Below, piece by piece: positions 10,941-22,612 of a stretch of 64,000 bases of DNA (positions are counted from its first letter, which is position 1; each line of letters opens with the position of its first letter). This stretch comes from Macrophomina tecta (Eukaryota > Ascomycota > Dothideomycetes > Botryosphaeriales > Botryosphaeriaceae). The translations under genes and the position numbers were made by a program. The stretch is from the NCBI GenBank assembly GCA_024180945.1, contig JAKSGN010000002.1, positions 2,046,001 to 2,110,000 on the forward strand, written 5' to 3'. A model generated the notes under the pieces. That model made no database searches, had not been told where the DNA came from, and saw only the letters and a program-made list of their open reading frames with translations.

Positions 10941-11675
10941 ATGAGCGACTCGAAGCAGGATATCGTCGTTTACAAGCACTCCAGCACCGGCGAGACACCG
11001 GATGTCCTCATCATGACCAAGGAGCAACTCAACCATAAGATGACGAGCAGTAAGCCTATCCGCCAGAGTAAACCTACCGTATTCACTTCAACTTCCCCAC
11101 TGTAACATGCATACGCCCTCGATATGGGTAGGACTAATCCACCCCCCCCCCCCCCCCACAAACAACAACAACTCACATCCATATCAACCCCAACGCTGCG
11201 TCTTTCACACACCGTCCATCTTCAACTCCTATCATGACGCATGTAGCTGACCACTCACCAGACAATTCCCTCCGCTTGTCCCACAAGCACATTCCCCGCG
11301 GCCATAGGCACGTCGAGATCCTTCAGTCGGATCTCATCCCCGAGGCTGAGCGCGAGAAGTGCGCCGATCGTCCGAACATGAATTCCTCAATTGCCACCAT
11401 CACCCTGCCCAACCGCGTCTGGATGCAGCGTCAGATCACCGCTGACCAGTTCGCTGACCTCCACATCCTTTCGGTAAGTGGACTCCGCACCTGACCCTGC
11501 TTGTCCCTCGGCTAAACCACCATCCTTCGATCGCCCCGAAAAAGAAAGAACCACTGCTGACTGGGCGCACCTGTGCTTCTTTGCAGATCTGAGCTACTTT
11601 GCATCGTTGAACGCAGTCGAGCTTTCGGTCTACGGAGGAAGGTATGGAGACCTCATTGGGCAGGTTCATCCGTAG
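10941..11675 (+). CDS. Small protein of unknown function, probable alternative donor site
   Basis: Model: exons 10941-11049, 11262-11477 and 11587-11675, 137 residues. Intron 1 (212 nt, GTAAGC..CAG, CTGAC branch) contains a run of 16 C. The protein starts MSDSKQDIVVYKHSS and has a central block (LSHKHIPRGHRHVEIL, then RVWMQRQITADQFADLHIL) and a C-terminal block (LSYFASLNAVELSVYGG). It looks like one compact soluble domain; I do not recognise the family. The strong donor GTAAGT at 11474 puts exon 3 out of frame and ends the protein at once (..HILSI stop). The weaker GTGGAC donor four bases downstream (11478) joins the blocks in frame, so it is used in the model. Either this is regulated or error-prone splicing, or a base is missing. 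Confidence 0.6.
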
Positions 11676-12396
11676 CGTCCGGATTCTCAGACAAAGAGGG
11701 ATGGTGATAAAGGGCAAAGAAAAGAAAGAAAAAAAAAAAAAAGAGATATTCGAGTTCTAGGTCATGGCCTCCGCAGACCCCCTTTCCGATCGTGGATGTC
11801 GAACTCAACCACATGGACTGCTGAGTACCTGATTCTTCAGATAGAGTGTGCTGCGTGGCACGCACATACACATGTAGGATAATGGAGCAGGGTAGAGGGT
11901 TCCCTGGTGTAAAATGTACTTTTGCGACCAACGAGCGTTCGTGACAGTATGTAGGGTTCGGAAATGTCATGTCGCTTCAGCACCATCTTGTATGAGCAGT
12001 AGGCATTCTTGCCGCTATTGCGTGAAAGTATTGATTTCACGCACCCCCTCGACATCTGCGGCTTGACCTTGCCGCCCTGGAGTCAGCAGCCAGCGTTGTT
12101 TATGAGAGCAGAAAACAGAAACATTAACTTGCGCCGTGAAACGCCATCGCTGGAAGGAAATGCCAGAAACAATACACCTGGATGGATTCTGCCGACCACT
12201 CCACATCAATAAAGTGTAAAATATTCTGATTGGGCCTGTACACATGACGTATCGCCAGAGACATGGCGTGATATCAATGCTGTAAAGGCACACATGCGCG
12301 AAACCCTCTGAGGCCACTCTCTATGACTATACTCGTCTTTCTGCAAAACAGAATTCTCAATCACCCGAATACCTACCTAACAGCCCACATACATGC
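11676..12396. other. Convergent intergenic region
   Basis: Space between two convergent genes. An A-rich run occurs at about 11726-11744. No coding region supported. Confidence 0.4.
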
Positions 12397-14986
12397 TCAC
12401 TCAAACCTCTCCGCCCCTCTTTTCCTCTCCGCGAAGCGCCTCAAACTCTCATCGACGCCCCACCCGTCACTGAGCAGGCCACCCACGTCCTCGAGCTCCA
12501 GGCCGGCCGTCTCTGGGTAGATCCCGTAGACGGTGAACCAGCAGGCGATGCAGACGAGCGTGTAGAATGCGAAGGTGCCGACAGGGGTGAGAAGGTCCAT
12601 CATGGGAAGGAAGGTTAACCCGACGAGGGTGTTGGAGCCCCAGTTGGTGGCTGTGGCGGCGGCCGAGCCGAGGGAGCGGACGGACAGAGGGAATAGCCTG
12701 GTTTTTGATAATTCTGGTTAGTAAGCCTTCCTCCGCATCTTACTGTTCTGTAAGAGGTTCTTTTCATATATTGATGGGAAGGGATGGTGTATGGAGAGTT
12801 GAAGCAGTTGTCCGGATGTAAACGTTGCCAATCATTATAAAGCCTATGTCCGGATGACGATTTCACATCATCACAAGTGGTAGAGAAGCTGTTGTCCGCC
12901 TGATAAAGCTCACTGGCAACCCGCACATTTTCGAACAGTTTTGGGGAAGGTTCGGGGATCACATACTCAGACTGCTGCCAGGGCACATTGCCCATGCCCA
13001 CCGCATAGCCCGCCACATATACAACCATGGCCACGAGAATAACGACCGCCCAGAAGCCAGCACCCTGCTGAACCTCCTGCACCATCCTCACGACCACCGC
13101 TGCGGACGCACCGCTCGCCTCCTGGTCGGGCATATCCAAGAAGTTGAAGGCGACGCTGCACAGCGCCAGGCCTAGCACCATGATTGGCACAGACAGCAGT
13201 AGGATCCTCCTACGGCCCACACGATCGATGGAATGGAATGCGACGAGGGTGAAGGCGAAGTTCGTCGTTGCAATGGAGAGACTGGTCAAGGTGGGGCTGC
13301 GGAAGCCAACGAGGGCGAAAATAGAGGCTGAAAAGTACATGAGGCTGTTGAAGCCGCACAGCTGCTGGTAGGCCTGCAGCATGCACGCGATGACGAGGGC
13401 GCGGCGGTGGGCGCCCACGCCGACGAGCTCGTTCAGGCCGTCGGTGACAGCGGCGAGCTTACCGCGGAGGCCGCCTTTAGGGGTGTCTGGATGGCGGCGC
13501 TGGTTGGCGGCCTCTTCTTCCTCGAGGACCTCCTTCTCGACGCGGCGGAGCAGCGCCTCGACGAGCTTGTCCTTGGCGTCGGCCTCGACGCCATAGACCT
13601 TCTTTAGCACGCGGCGCGCGCGGTCCTTGCGGTTGACCTTGACCAGCCAGCGGGGAGTTTCGGGCATGAAGCCGAGCGTGAAGAACTGGAGTGCGGCAGG
13701 GAGGGAACCCAGGCCGACGATCCACTTCCAGCCGTGCGGCATGGTGGAGAAGAGCCAACCGATGATGTAGGCCACGACCTGGCCACCAGTGATGAACAGG
13801 CTGGAGACCGTGACGAGGCGGCCGCGGAAGGGGGATGGGGAGAGCTCAGAAATGTACCTGCCGGACAGGACATCAAGTTAGTTCGCATGGTCACACAAAT
13901 ACAGGAATGGGTCTCCTCGCTCTGCTCGTGCCTCTGCTTCCGCTTGCTTGAAGAAGAGCGTACACGCAGCCGGCAGAGTCACCTATGCTACAACACCTGG
14001 GTCGAGAACGGACAGAGACGTACAAAGGCACAACGAAACTTGCACTCCCCACAGCCAGACCCACAATGCTTCTCCCAACGATCATGCCCCACACAGTGCT
14101 TGACCAGGCCTGGCCCAGCGCACCTACCACGAACAGCACATCCGCGATGAGAATGACCTTTTTGCGCCCCAAAGCGTCGGCCAAAACCCCTGTCACCGGG
14201 CTGGCCAGCAGCGCAAAGAGGCTTGTTGCGGATGTTATCAGGGATTTGTCGAGAGTGGTGAGAGGGCGGCCGGAGAGATCGGTGCCTATGCTAACGAGGG
14301 TGCTGGATATGACGCCCGTACTATAGAATTCCCACGAGACGCATGAGCTCACTTATCACGCAGATTTGACGAATATATGTTTGTATCCGCATTGGGATAT
14401 CCGAGCGCCATACTCACTCATATCCAAACAGCAGCCCGCTCACACCTGCGGCGAAGGTCAGGGCCCAGATGAAGAGGCCTGGGGCGGAAATGCTACTCTC
14501 GTCGACGTCGTCGGCATCGTAGGGGCCGGTGCCTACGTCGGTGCTGCTCGTGTCGTATTCGTAGTCTGTGGGCGAGGGCAGGTCGCGCGACGATGGGCGG
14601 ATCAGCGGCTCCTGGGCGGCCGTGTCGGGAGCGCCGAGGTCCCGCATCTCGAAGCGGTCGGAGTCGTTGCGCGGGTCGAGCGAGTGGTGGGTTGTGGTGT
14701 CGTAGGTATGTTGTCGGTGGGCGTCGTTGTAGAAAGAGCGAGCGGAGGAATACAGGGAGGGCTGGGGACCCTCGTGGTACGCGGAGGGGAGCGAGGCACG
14801 AGGGTGATCGGGGTGATCGGGGAGGTGATCGGAGGAGAGACTTGGCGGAGGGATGGGGGATCCGGCGATGGTAGTCGAGTGAGCGAGGGACGGGCAGTGG
14901 TGAGGAGTCGGGCTCCAGGAGCGAGAGGAAGAGGAAGAAGGAGTGGAGGTGGTGAGTCGGCGCTGTGCTGGCAGGCGCTGGGGCAT
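12397..14986 (-). CDS. Myo-inositol-type sugar/H+ symporter (MFS, sugar porter family)
   Basis: Four exons on the minus strand: 14986-14418, 14320-14024, 13857-12967 and 12697-12397, giving 685 residues; all phases fit. After a hydrophilic Ser/Pro-rich N-terminal tail of about 165 residues come 12 membrane segments. Motifs seen are GLLFGYDTGVISS in TM1, GRKK in loop 2-3, SPSPFRGRLVT and PETPRWL around TM6, QQLCGFNSLMYF in TM7, DRVGRRR in loop 8-9, and PWQQSELFPLSVRS/TATNWGSN late. The late motifs and YIIGWLFS match fungal ITR-type inositol transporters better than hexose carriers. It should import inositol or a related polyol with protons at the plasma membrane. The last intron (12698-12966, 269 nt) is long and open in the upstream frame; retaining it would replace the final helices (see findings). 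The long N-terminal tail is unusual and could be a target for ubiquitin or kinase control. Confidence 0.9.
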
Positions 14987-16031
14987 GGTTGATTCTCCAC
15001 GATTCCACAATTGCTCCTTCCCCGAGTTCACGATAAGTTGCCCCGGCCGGCAGCCTGCGGTCAGCCCTGCCGAAGATCGCCAGGGCCTTGCCTGTCCCAC
15101 CTGACTAGCCCACCCGCCGCGTCCAACTCTTTCCAGAACGCCCGCGTGCCCTGCCTGACAGGAGAATCGCGGAGCCAATGTCGCGTGATGCTTTTGACGT
15201 CACAGCGTGCGAGAGCCTCATCCAGTTAATCATCCCGCAGCCAGACCCCGACACTTGAGTTTATTTCCGCCTGCTACTCGGGATAGGAAGCTATTCGCGA
15301 CGCTCAACGATGCACGACCCTTCGACAGGGAGTTGAAACAGTCTTCATGACATGGACATCATTACGCTTCCTGGACGTTCATCGCGCTCGGACGACAACA
15401 ACTCATACGTGCTTCCTTTCACTACTGCAGTGCGTCAGAGTCCGGTTGGGGAGCACATCATTCAATGTCAATGTAGAAATGCTAGTCGTAGAGACATGGA
15501 GCAAAGAACATCCTGCCGCGCTGCGTGAACGGGCCAGTGAGCATTGTGACATGGCTTAACATTTGTATGTACAAGTGGCTGAAGCTTTCATGCAGACGTA
15601 TATACCATCAATCTTGGTGCACATTTGCGTTTGGATGACCGCTTTCATTTCCCGTAAGTAATGGTTAGATAGATGTATGGCGCTATGCCCATGTTAGCGT
15701 CTCAGGAATTAGCTCATTCTGCCTAGCGGGAGCAAAAAAAAAAAAAAAAAAGTAGTCGTTCTCTTAGTACAAGAGCAAAACTATACTAATCCTCCTCACG
15801 GACAGGACCGTATGCCTTCACAGGGCTCATCTCAACACTCCAAACGGTGCCGCCAACAACCTTCTCCTACATTACATGATATCTATTCGTCGCTTTTATC
15901 GTAAGTCTGGGGTAATGACATACATAGCCAAAGGAAAGCCACATATCAAGAAGAACATATTACATAAATCATCATCCCCGCCGAATCGAATTGAACAACC
16001 CCTCTCACCCTCAAACACCCTTTCATCCCCT
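14987..16031. other. Intergenic region with an 18-base A run
   Basis: Holds the promoter of the inositol-type transporter and the 3' flank of the secreted protein. A run of 18 A lies at 15734-15751. No coding region supported. Confidence 0.4.
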
Positions 16032-16995
16032 CTACAAAGCCAACGCCGCAACAATCACGCCACCCACCACACCTGCCACACCCGCACCCCTCCTGCCCGC
16101 CGCACCCGTTGACGCTGGAGCCGCACTGCCCGACGCCGACGCCGACCCGCTTGCACTCGCACCCGTCGACTCTGGCCCCCCAATCGTAGTCGTCGCGCCG
16201 CCCGCCGCCGCGGTCGCGGAGACAGTGAATTTGGAGCGCGGCGAGGTGGTCGAGCTGGCGCTGCCGGTCGCACTTGCGGCGGCGCCGGCGCTCAGTTTGT
16301 CGGCCCCGGCGGTGACAGGCAGGGCAATGGTGCCGACGTCGGAGGCTTGCAGGAGGGAGGTGTAGATGGGCAGCACGGAGGAGGCGTGCGCGGAGACGCA
16401 GCTGGAGACTTCGGCGGAGCTGTAGTAGTCCTGCGGGTGTGGTTAGTCGTTTGTTATGCTTGGTGGTAGGAGGAGGAGGAGGAGGAGGAAGAGGAGGAGG
16501 AGGGAAGACGGAGTGAGAAGACAGAAGACTTACGAGGGAGTAGCTGCAGTAGTCGGACCATGCATCAGCGCCGGCAGACTGGAACATGCAGTAGGCAAGC
16601 TCTTCCTTAGAAGTGCAGCCCATGGTCATGGTCCAGTCATAGGAAGACCCATCACCGTAGTCCTCGAAGATGGCTGTGGTGTAGGCAAATGAATCTGTAC
16701 CGACGGTAGCAGTGAGGGGTGATCCAGCGAAGACGCAGGTGTCGTCGTAGGAATAGTAGTAATCATCGTCGCTGTCTGAGGTGCTGGACGGGAGGCGCGA
16801 AGAGGTAGTCCTGCTGCTGGCACACGCGAACTCTACGACAGTGTGGTCGGCGTCCTGGACCTCGACCACTGAGAGGGCGATGTTGGCATAATCGTCATAG
16901 GACGGGTCCTCTTCCGGGTAGAAGAAGGAGATTTCCGTAGTTTGAGCGGCGGCGGCTGTGGCGGCGGCCAGGGCGGCGAAGCTGATGGAACGCAT
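16032..16995 (-). CDS. Secreted, probably GPI-anchored protein
   Basis: Two exons on the minus strand (16995-16534 and 16430-16032) give 286 residues; the 103-nt intron is GTAAGT..GCAG and contains a GGA repeat. The N-terminus MRSISFAALAAATAAAAQ is a clear signal peptide. The mature part has about eight cysteines in its first 180 residues, a Ser/Asp/Tyr-rich insert (DSDDDYYYSYDD) and a Ser/Ala/Thr/Gly-rich stalk. The C-terminal hydrophobic tail (GAGVAGVVGGVIVAALAL) follows small residues suited to a GPI attachment site. It is probably a cell-wall or plasma-membrane surface protein of unknown role. I do not recognise a named family. Confidence 0.8.
16468..16503 (+). repeat. GGA/AGG microsatellite in an intron
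   Basis: An uninterrupted-looking AGG/GGA repeat of about 36 bases with one AAG interruption. It lies within the intron (16431-16533) of the GPI-type gene. On the transcribed minus strand it is a polypyrimidine CCT tract ahead of the acceptor. Confidence 0.8.
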
Positions 16996-19523
16996 GTTTG
17001 CCGGATAAGGAAATGGGTGAGCGGAAAGGTCTTCGAGTAATTGCTATAGGACACAAGAATTGCTTGATAAGGTCCAACGAACGGAAGGTGTATTTTCACT
17101 CAAATACAGAGAATAATCTTGTATCTCTCTTGGGAAACGAGCGACGAAAACTGAAGTATTGACTAGAAACTTGATATGGTGGCAACCACGAGAGGAAGAT
17201 ATGGTTTAGAAGCAAGCCCAGAGCGCCATGGCTCCATGCCGCTCATCTTATACTAAGGAAAGTGGCGTCGGGGAGGGCACACCGGCAACTTGCTGTTCCT
17301 GCTGCACCGCTTAATTGGAAATTCACGATCCTGGCCGGAGGATGACCGAGAGCGAACCAGTGGGCCGGAGCCGACGGGTGAAATCGATGGCAGCTGCCTT
17401 GCGCTATACCACACTGGTGCTTTACATCGCCCAAGCGCCTACCTTGTGACGACTGCCCCTTGTCTGCAACCAGACAAGCTTGCTAAACGAGCTTGGCTTG
17501 GTGAATATTGCCCAGGCACCGTTTCTCCACTCAGAGAACGACCGTGAGAGCAATGTCACCTACTGACCCACATGGTAGCGCTCGCATCCGGAAGATGCAG
17601 TCATCTCAGAATCTCCGTCACTAGCTCAGCTGCTTGCGGGGCCTTTATATCTTATTTTTTTCTAATGAGTCCCTGGCCGTACCTCACAGTCACAACATCA
17701 CCTCCTCCGAGGTGAGAAAAGCTTGGCATGATCTGATATTCCTACTTTTGCGCCCCCAATGCTGCCCAGGAAAGACATGAGAGGACGGCCGCTAGCGCAG
17801 GGGCTCATTTCAGAGTGATTTAAAGCATGCCCACATGCAGCTAGCGCCGTGCAGCGGGAAAGCTTGGCATATGTAGGATTCGCACCTAATTTTAGAGCTG
17901 TTCTGGCCGGGTAAATCCTGCGGGATCGTGAGCGGTGAGTCAAAGCAAACATGCAGGGTGTTGGAAGGCAAGGCCCTTGATAACGAGGGCGGGATGGATC
18001 GAACAAGAAAGAGGCTCGGTTCCAAAAGTATTGTAACGGCAAGCGCAAACACCATGAATGCGAGATTGAACCAATTGCCTGGACGTAACTTCCCAGCAAA
18101 CTGACTATACTTACGCCCGGACGAATGCTTCAACTCTGTGTGAATATGGCAGGTTTCAATATTTCATAAGACAGGACTCATAGCCGAATGCTCGAAGATG
18201 CAGTCTGAGAACCGATGATATTGACTGAATTCAGTTTGACGAGAAACACGCCACTGGTTGAAAAGCTCTGCCAATGTGCGCCTCTAATTTCTCTTTGATC
18301 CCGCGCCCCTTTCCGGCATCTGCCTGCCGTGCTCCAAACCGCGTCCGAAAGATGCAGCCGCTGTGGGTCCTCGCGCCGAAGTTCCCAAAATGCGAAAGTG
18401 CCGTCTACATCCATCCGTAAACGCAACGCATAGCCCAGCCATATCTTCGACGCACATAAATGTCGGTGTAGTCATTGGCACTTGGAAATTATCAAGGTCA
18501 CCAAACATAAAAATCAGAATGGCCACTTGATTCAACTCTCGCATCCTAGCTGCCACCCTGCACCACGCACCAAGCTCGAAAGCTCAATCTCATTGCCTGG
18601 AAGGACTAAGCATACTAGCAGACCATTCTCCGCTGTTTTCTCACTAAGCCATAAACTTGGGGCTTGGGACTACATGCTTCTGTAAGACAAACCCCGCTCC
18701 CCTCTTTCCGAAAAAAAAAAAAAAAAAAAAGCCAGGTGTACACTATACTTACTTGCGTCGCTCAATCTGGAAACATCTCATCCGTGTCGCATGAAACCCG
18801 TAGGATCATGGTGTACTACCGCAAACAGAGAAGAAAACCGGAAAAACTCCCTGCCACTATCATGGACGCCTCTGTAATGCTAGAACATATGACACAAATA
18901 ATCACTTTCGCTCAAAGACGCACCAAGAATAGAAAGTGCACCGATAAAGAAAAAGAAACACAAATAGATACATCGAAAAAAGTTCAAACGGAAACTGTTT
19001 CGTAAAGGCAATAGGATTTGCAATCACCATCCAGCCAACCCGGTGATGTTATTCCAAAACGACCTTGTCTTCCTAAGATTTGGAGTGGATTGCTGAGATC
19101 GCAATGTTGGCGTAGGCGAGGCCGTAACCTGCACCCGTGCTCGACTGGTGACATCATTATGGGCCTTCACAGTAGGCTGGCCGGTATTGCTGTGCTCCGC
19201 TGGCGAGGGATTGGAGGGAGCGTGGCTGTAATTCTTCATCTGCTTGACAAGCAGATTCTCTAAGCTTTGGGTATGAACTCCCGCGAAGGTCGTCACTGTC
19301 GCCAATTCGTGGCGCTGGACGTGCCGCTTGTTGCAATTCCATGTATTGGAATTTGCTACCGTCCGTAGGGGAGTCACCTTAATGGGTCCGACAATTCCAT
19401 CGAGTGATGAGAGCGATTTCCGTGAGAATTTAAAACATTGTACTTCGGATGAAGGTGATGGCGAAAGTGCAACGTCCTGAGCTAATCTACGTTAGCAGAT
19501 GAAGCAAGACACTCAGGAAGGTT
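16996..19523. other. Long intergenic region (2.5 kb)
   Basis: No convincing gene. It includes the promoter of the GPI-type gene, a run of 20 A at 18711-18730 and the 3' flank of BUD6. The open frame at 18664-19005 begins inside the A run and has no family motif. Confidence 0.4.
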
Positions 19524-22500
19524 TCAGGTCGAAGCATTCTCACCACCGTTTTCGGTGGGTGCCTGCTCCTCCTTGACCTCCGGGGCTTCTCCTTCAGCCG
19601 CTTTCTCCGTTGATTCTTCATTTGCTGCTGGCGCATCACCCTCGGCAGGTTTTTCTTCCGCGGCCGCAGCGGCCGCCACTGCTTGTGCCTGTCGTCTGGC
19701 TTCGGCCTTCTGCTGCCGCCTGGCCTCGGCTTCGGCAGCCCTCTTTGCCTGAAGCTCAAAGACTTCCTTTCTGATCTTTTCATCCTTGGCAATTCTCTGT
19801 CGTTCGACTTCCTCAACTCCGCCGCTTTTCTTGAGTTTGCCTTCCTCCACAAAATTGCCGAGTTCCCGTTGGAACTCGGTTCCTTTGCGGGTTTCAAGCT
19901 CCCTCTGTCGGGCCTTCTCTGCACGCTCAATGGCTTCGAGGCGACTCTCATGGTTGGGCTGTAGAGCTCTAACTTCGTTGAGCATGCCGTCTTTGGCCTT
20001 AGCAGGATCAGCCAAGGTATCGAGAGCAGCAGCATGCATATTTCTCCCGCTGACTGAACGGTTGGCAGATCCTGAAGAGTTCTGTTGCTTTGTGGCTTGT
20101 TCAACCAGTCCGAATGTCTCCGAGAGCTTCTCCAGATCATCTTGCAAGTCCATAGCCAATTCTTCTTGCATAGTCAGCATTTCCCGGTCTTCCATGACTG
20201 TCTGCAGCTCTTGCTCCCAGATCTTGGTCCAGACGGGTTTCTGTTTCTTGAGGAAGTCCTGAAGCTTCTTGACTTCTCCAGTGGTGACGGAAATTTCCTT
20301 GGCAACGGCTTCAAGCTGCCTAGGAAGAGGACGCACACCTCTGGAGACGACATCTTTCCGCAAGTCTTCGACCGTATCTTGCAAATCGTCCACGCGATTG
20401 ACAATCTTTTCTGAATCGTCGTTCAATGTCTTCTTGCCCTTATTGACGTAGGAACGACCCGTCTCGCCACTCATGGTCGGCACCTCGGCGTTGATCGCTG
20501 CGCTCTTCACTGAAGCGGCCTTGGAACGAATGGCGCCCATGCTCGCCTCGATGTCTGAGACAAAAGAAGAATACGTCTGGCGAACTACCGCAAGATCGCG
20601 TCGGAGAGACTGGATCTCATCAAGCTGAGCAGCAGAGTCCTTGAGGTTTGGCGCCCCGGGCTTCGAATTCAAGGCAGGAGTGCGAGGTGACAGCATAGAA
20701 GCACGAGCAGAAGATGGAGCAACAGCCAAACTTGCCATCTCCTTCGCGGCCTCCTGCTGCCGATCGGAGACTCGCTGGAGAGCAGACTGCTGGTCAACTA
20801 CGGCATTCTTGACACTTTCCACAAGCTTGCGGATGTCGCCGAGGCCATCGTCGAAGTGCCGTTTCACTTCATCGAGCGCTTCTACGTTCAAAACCAGCAC
20901 CGAACGGTCCTTGATATCGCTGAGGTCTTCAAGCTCATGGCGCACGCCGGATACTGGATCTTGAATGTATATGTCGGGAAGATCAACCCCATTATTGTGC
21001 GTGTTCCAGGCGAACTTCTCGATGAAAGCCAGCTGCAGACGTGCCATCGAGAGGTCATTGTAGCCATCTTGGAGCACGAACTTCTTGATCTTACTCTTGT
21101 ACTGCAAGAATAACGTCAACTCCTTACCAGGCTGCGGCGACTGATCGGGAATAAATTCTTGGCTTTGGGGCGGTGTTGCTGGTTTAGTCTTGCGCGAGCC
21201 GCTACGAGTCGGCGTAACGACCGCCTGGCGCTTCATGTTCTTCTCTTCATGATCAAGGTCCTCGGATGCCGGCGCGTCATCTATAGGCCCAGAAATAGTT
21301 GGGCCAACCGCTGATTTATCTTCACCGACATCATCCTCAGCAGCCGGTTCGCCAGGCGGTGCGAGCAGGTTTTCCTCTTCCGTGGGAGGAAGAGTGGGAC
21401 CAAGCTCAGTTGCATCACTCTGGCCGCTTTCCTCAGAAATCCGACGAGAGGCCAACGTGTTCGCACTAGGAGACACATCCGCAGCTGCACGATGGGTCGA
21501 TTGCTTGCGACTGTGAAGAAGCGAGCCACGAGTGCGAACGGCGTTCATGCTCTCACGCACATCCCGTCCACGGTTGGGTATCGGGGAGTTCTGGGCCGGC
21601 GGCATCATAGGAATTCCGTTTGAAGTGCCAAGATGTTTCTGGATTTGATATGCCGAAAACCTCCGCGACGCCCTTCTTTCTAGCTCCCCACCCCTTTGTA
21701 ATGCAGCAAGAGCATCTTGTTGTTTTGGCGGCGGTGGAGGTGGGGGAAAATCTACAGGATAGGCCGGTGACGAGTTTGTCTGCGAAGGCATACTCTCTTC
21801 CTCGGGGTATGGGGCTATAATCGGAATGTTCTGGGCGGTGGTGCTTGACATGGACGAATCAGAGGTGTTTAATCCGTCTCGACTGCCAGTGGTAGACCGG
21901 ACGCGCGGGTTCGCAGCTTGGCTGTCGTGCTTGCTGGGCGACGACCTGCCATGTGCAGACGAAGTCCGAGGTGGAAGCTCTGGACCATCGAAACCGAGGT
22001 CACCGCTGCCTTCGCGGGTCGACGGTCTTTTTCTTTGCGCCTCGTCTTCACCCACACTCGCATGCCTGGAACTCGACCCATTGGACCCAGATGACTCTCT
22101 GCCGCTTCTCTGACGTAGCCTCTGCTGTTTCTTCTTCAAGCCGTGGAGCAGGTTGATGATGATGTCCCGTATCCGTGGCAGGAAGCGATCGAGGCTAGCC
22201 TGTGAAGCTTCCTGGCTGAGGGTTTCCTCCAGTATAGCTCTGAGGAGCTCTGGGACATTCCCCAGGTCCTGCGTGTCAACGCCGATGGCGTTGAAGGCGC
22301 GAGAAGCAATGTTGAACTCATACCCGAGGCGCACGTAGACATCCGAGACTTCGCTTTCGGTTGCGGTGCCGCGCGACCACAAAGTGAGGGTTTCGAGCAG
22401 CTGTTTCGTGGCGACGAGAAGGTGGGTGACGCTTTTTTCAATCTGCGAAAGCTGTTGTTGGGCCTGTTGGAGAGACAGGGTCAGACAAAAATCAGGTTGC

Positions 22501-22612
22501 TCGAGGCGGATGCTGCGTGACTCACGTTCATGGGCCGTCGCGACTGACCGCCGGTAGAGCGGTTGGAGGCCGACGAAGCCCTGGAGCCAGCTTCGTCGCC
22601 GGCAAGCGTCAT
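19524..22612 (-). CDS. BUD6: Bud6/Aip3 polarity factor, actin-nucleation cofactor
   Basis: Minus-strand exons 22612-22526 and 22463-19524 (62-nt intron, GTGAGT..ACAG) give 1008 residues. After the start MTLAGDEAGSR comes the conserved N-terminal helical block (SQIEKSVTHLLVATKQLLE, then DVYVRLGYEFN and RIRDIIINLLHGLKKKQQ). A long disordered region includes a PPPPPP run. The AIP3 domain spans about 440-900 (ELTLFLQYKSKIKKFVL onward), and a Lys/Glu/Ala coiled-coil tail closes the protein. Bud6 delivers actin monomers to formins and marks polarity sites and septa. The frame is also open upstream of the ATG to a good acceptor at about 22694 (minus strand), with protein-like sequence (TASPDLTTYSTTSS). 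A further 5' exon is therefore possible, but I could not place its start. Confidence 0.92.

Noticed and set aside
10280..12830. 25-base similarity between 10282 and the repeat at 12799
   Set aside because: About four mismatches in roughly 25 bases. Over all pairs in 64 kb a match of this quality is expected about once or more by chance.
18664..19005. 113-codon open frame after the A run at 18711
   Set aside because: The first codons come from the A run (Lys repeat), the rest is Lys/Thr-rich with no motif, and the frame is not conserved-looking.
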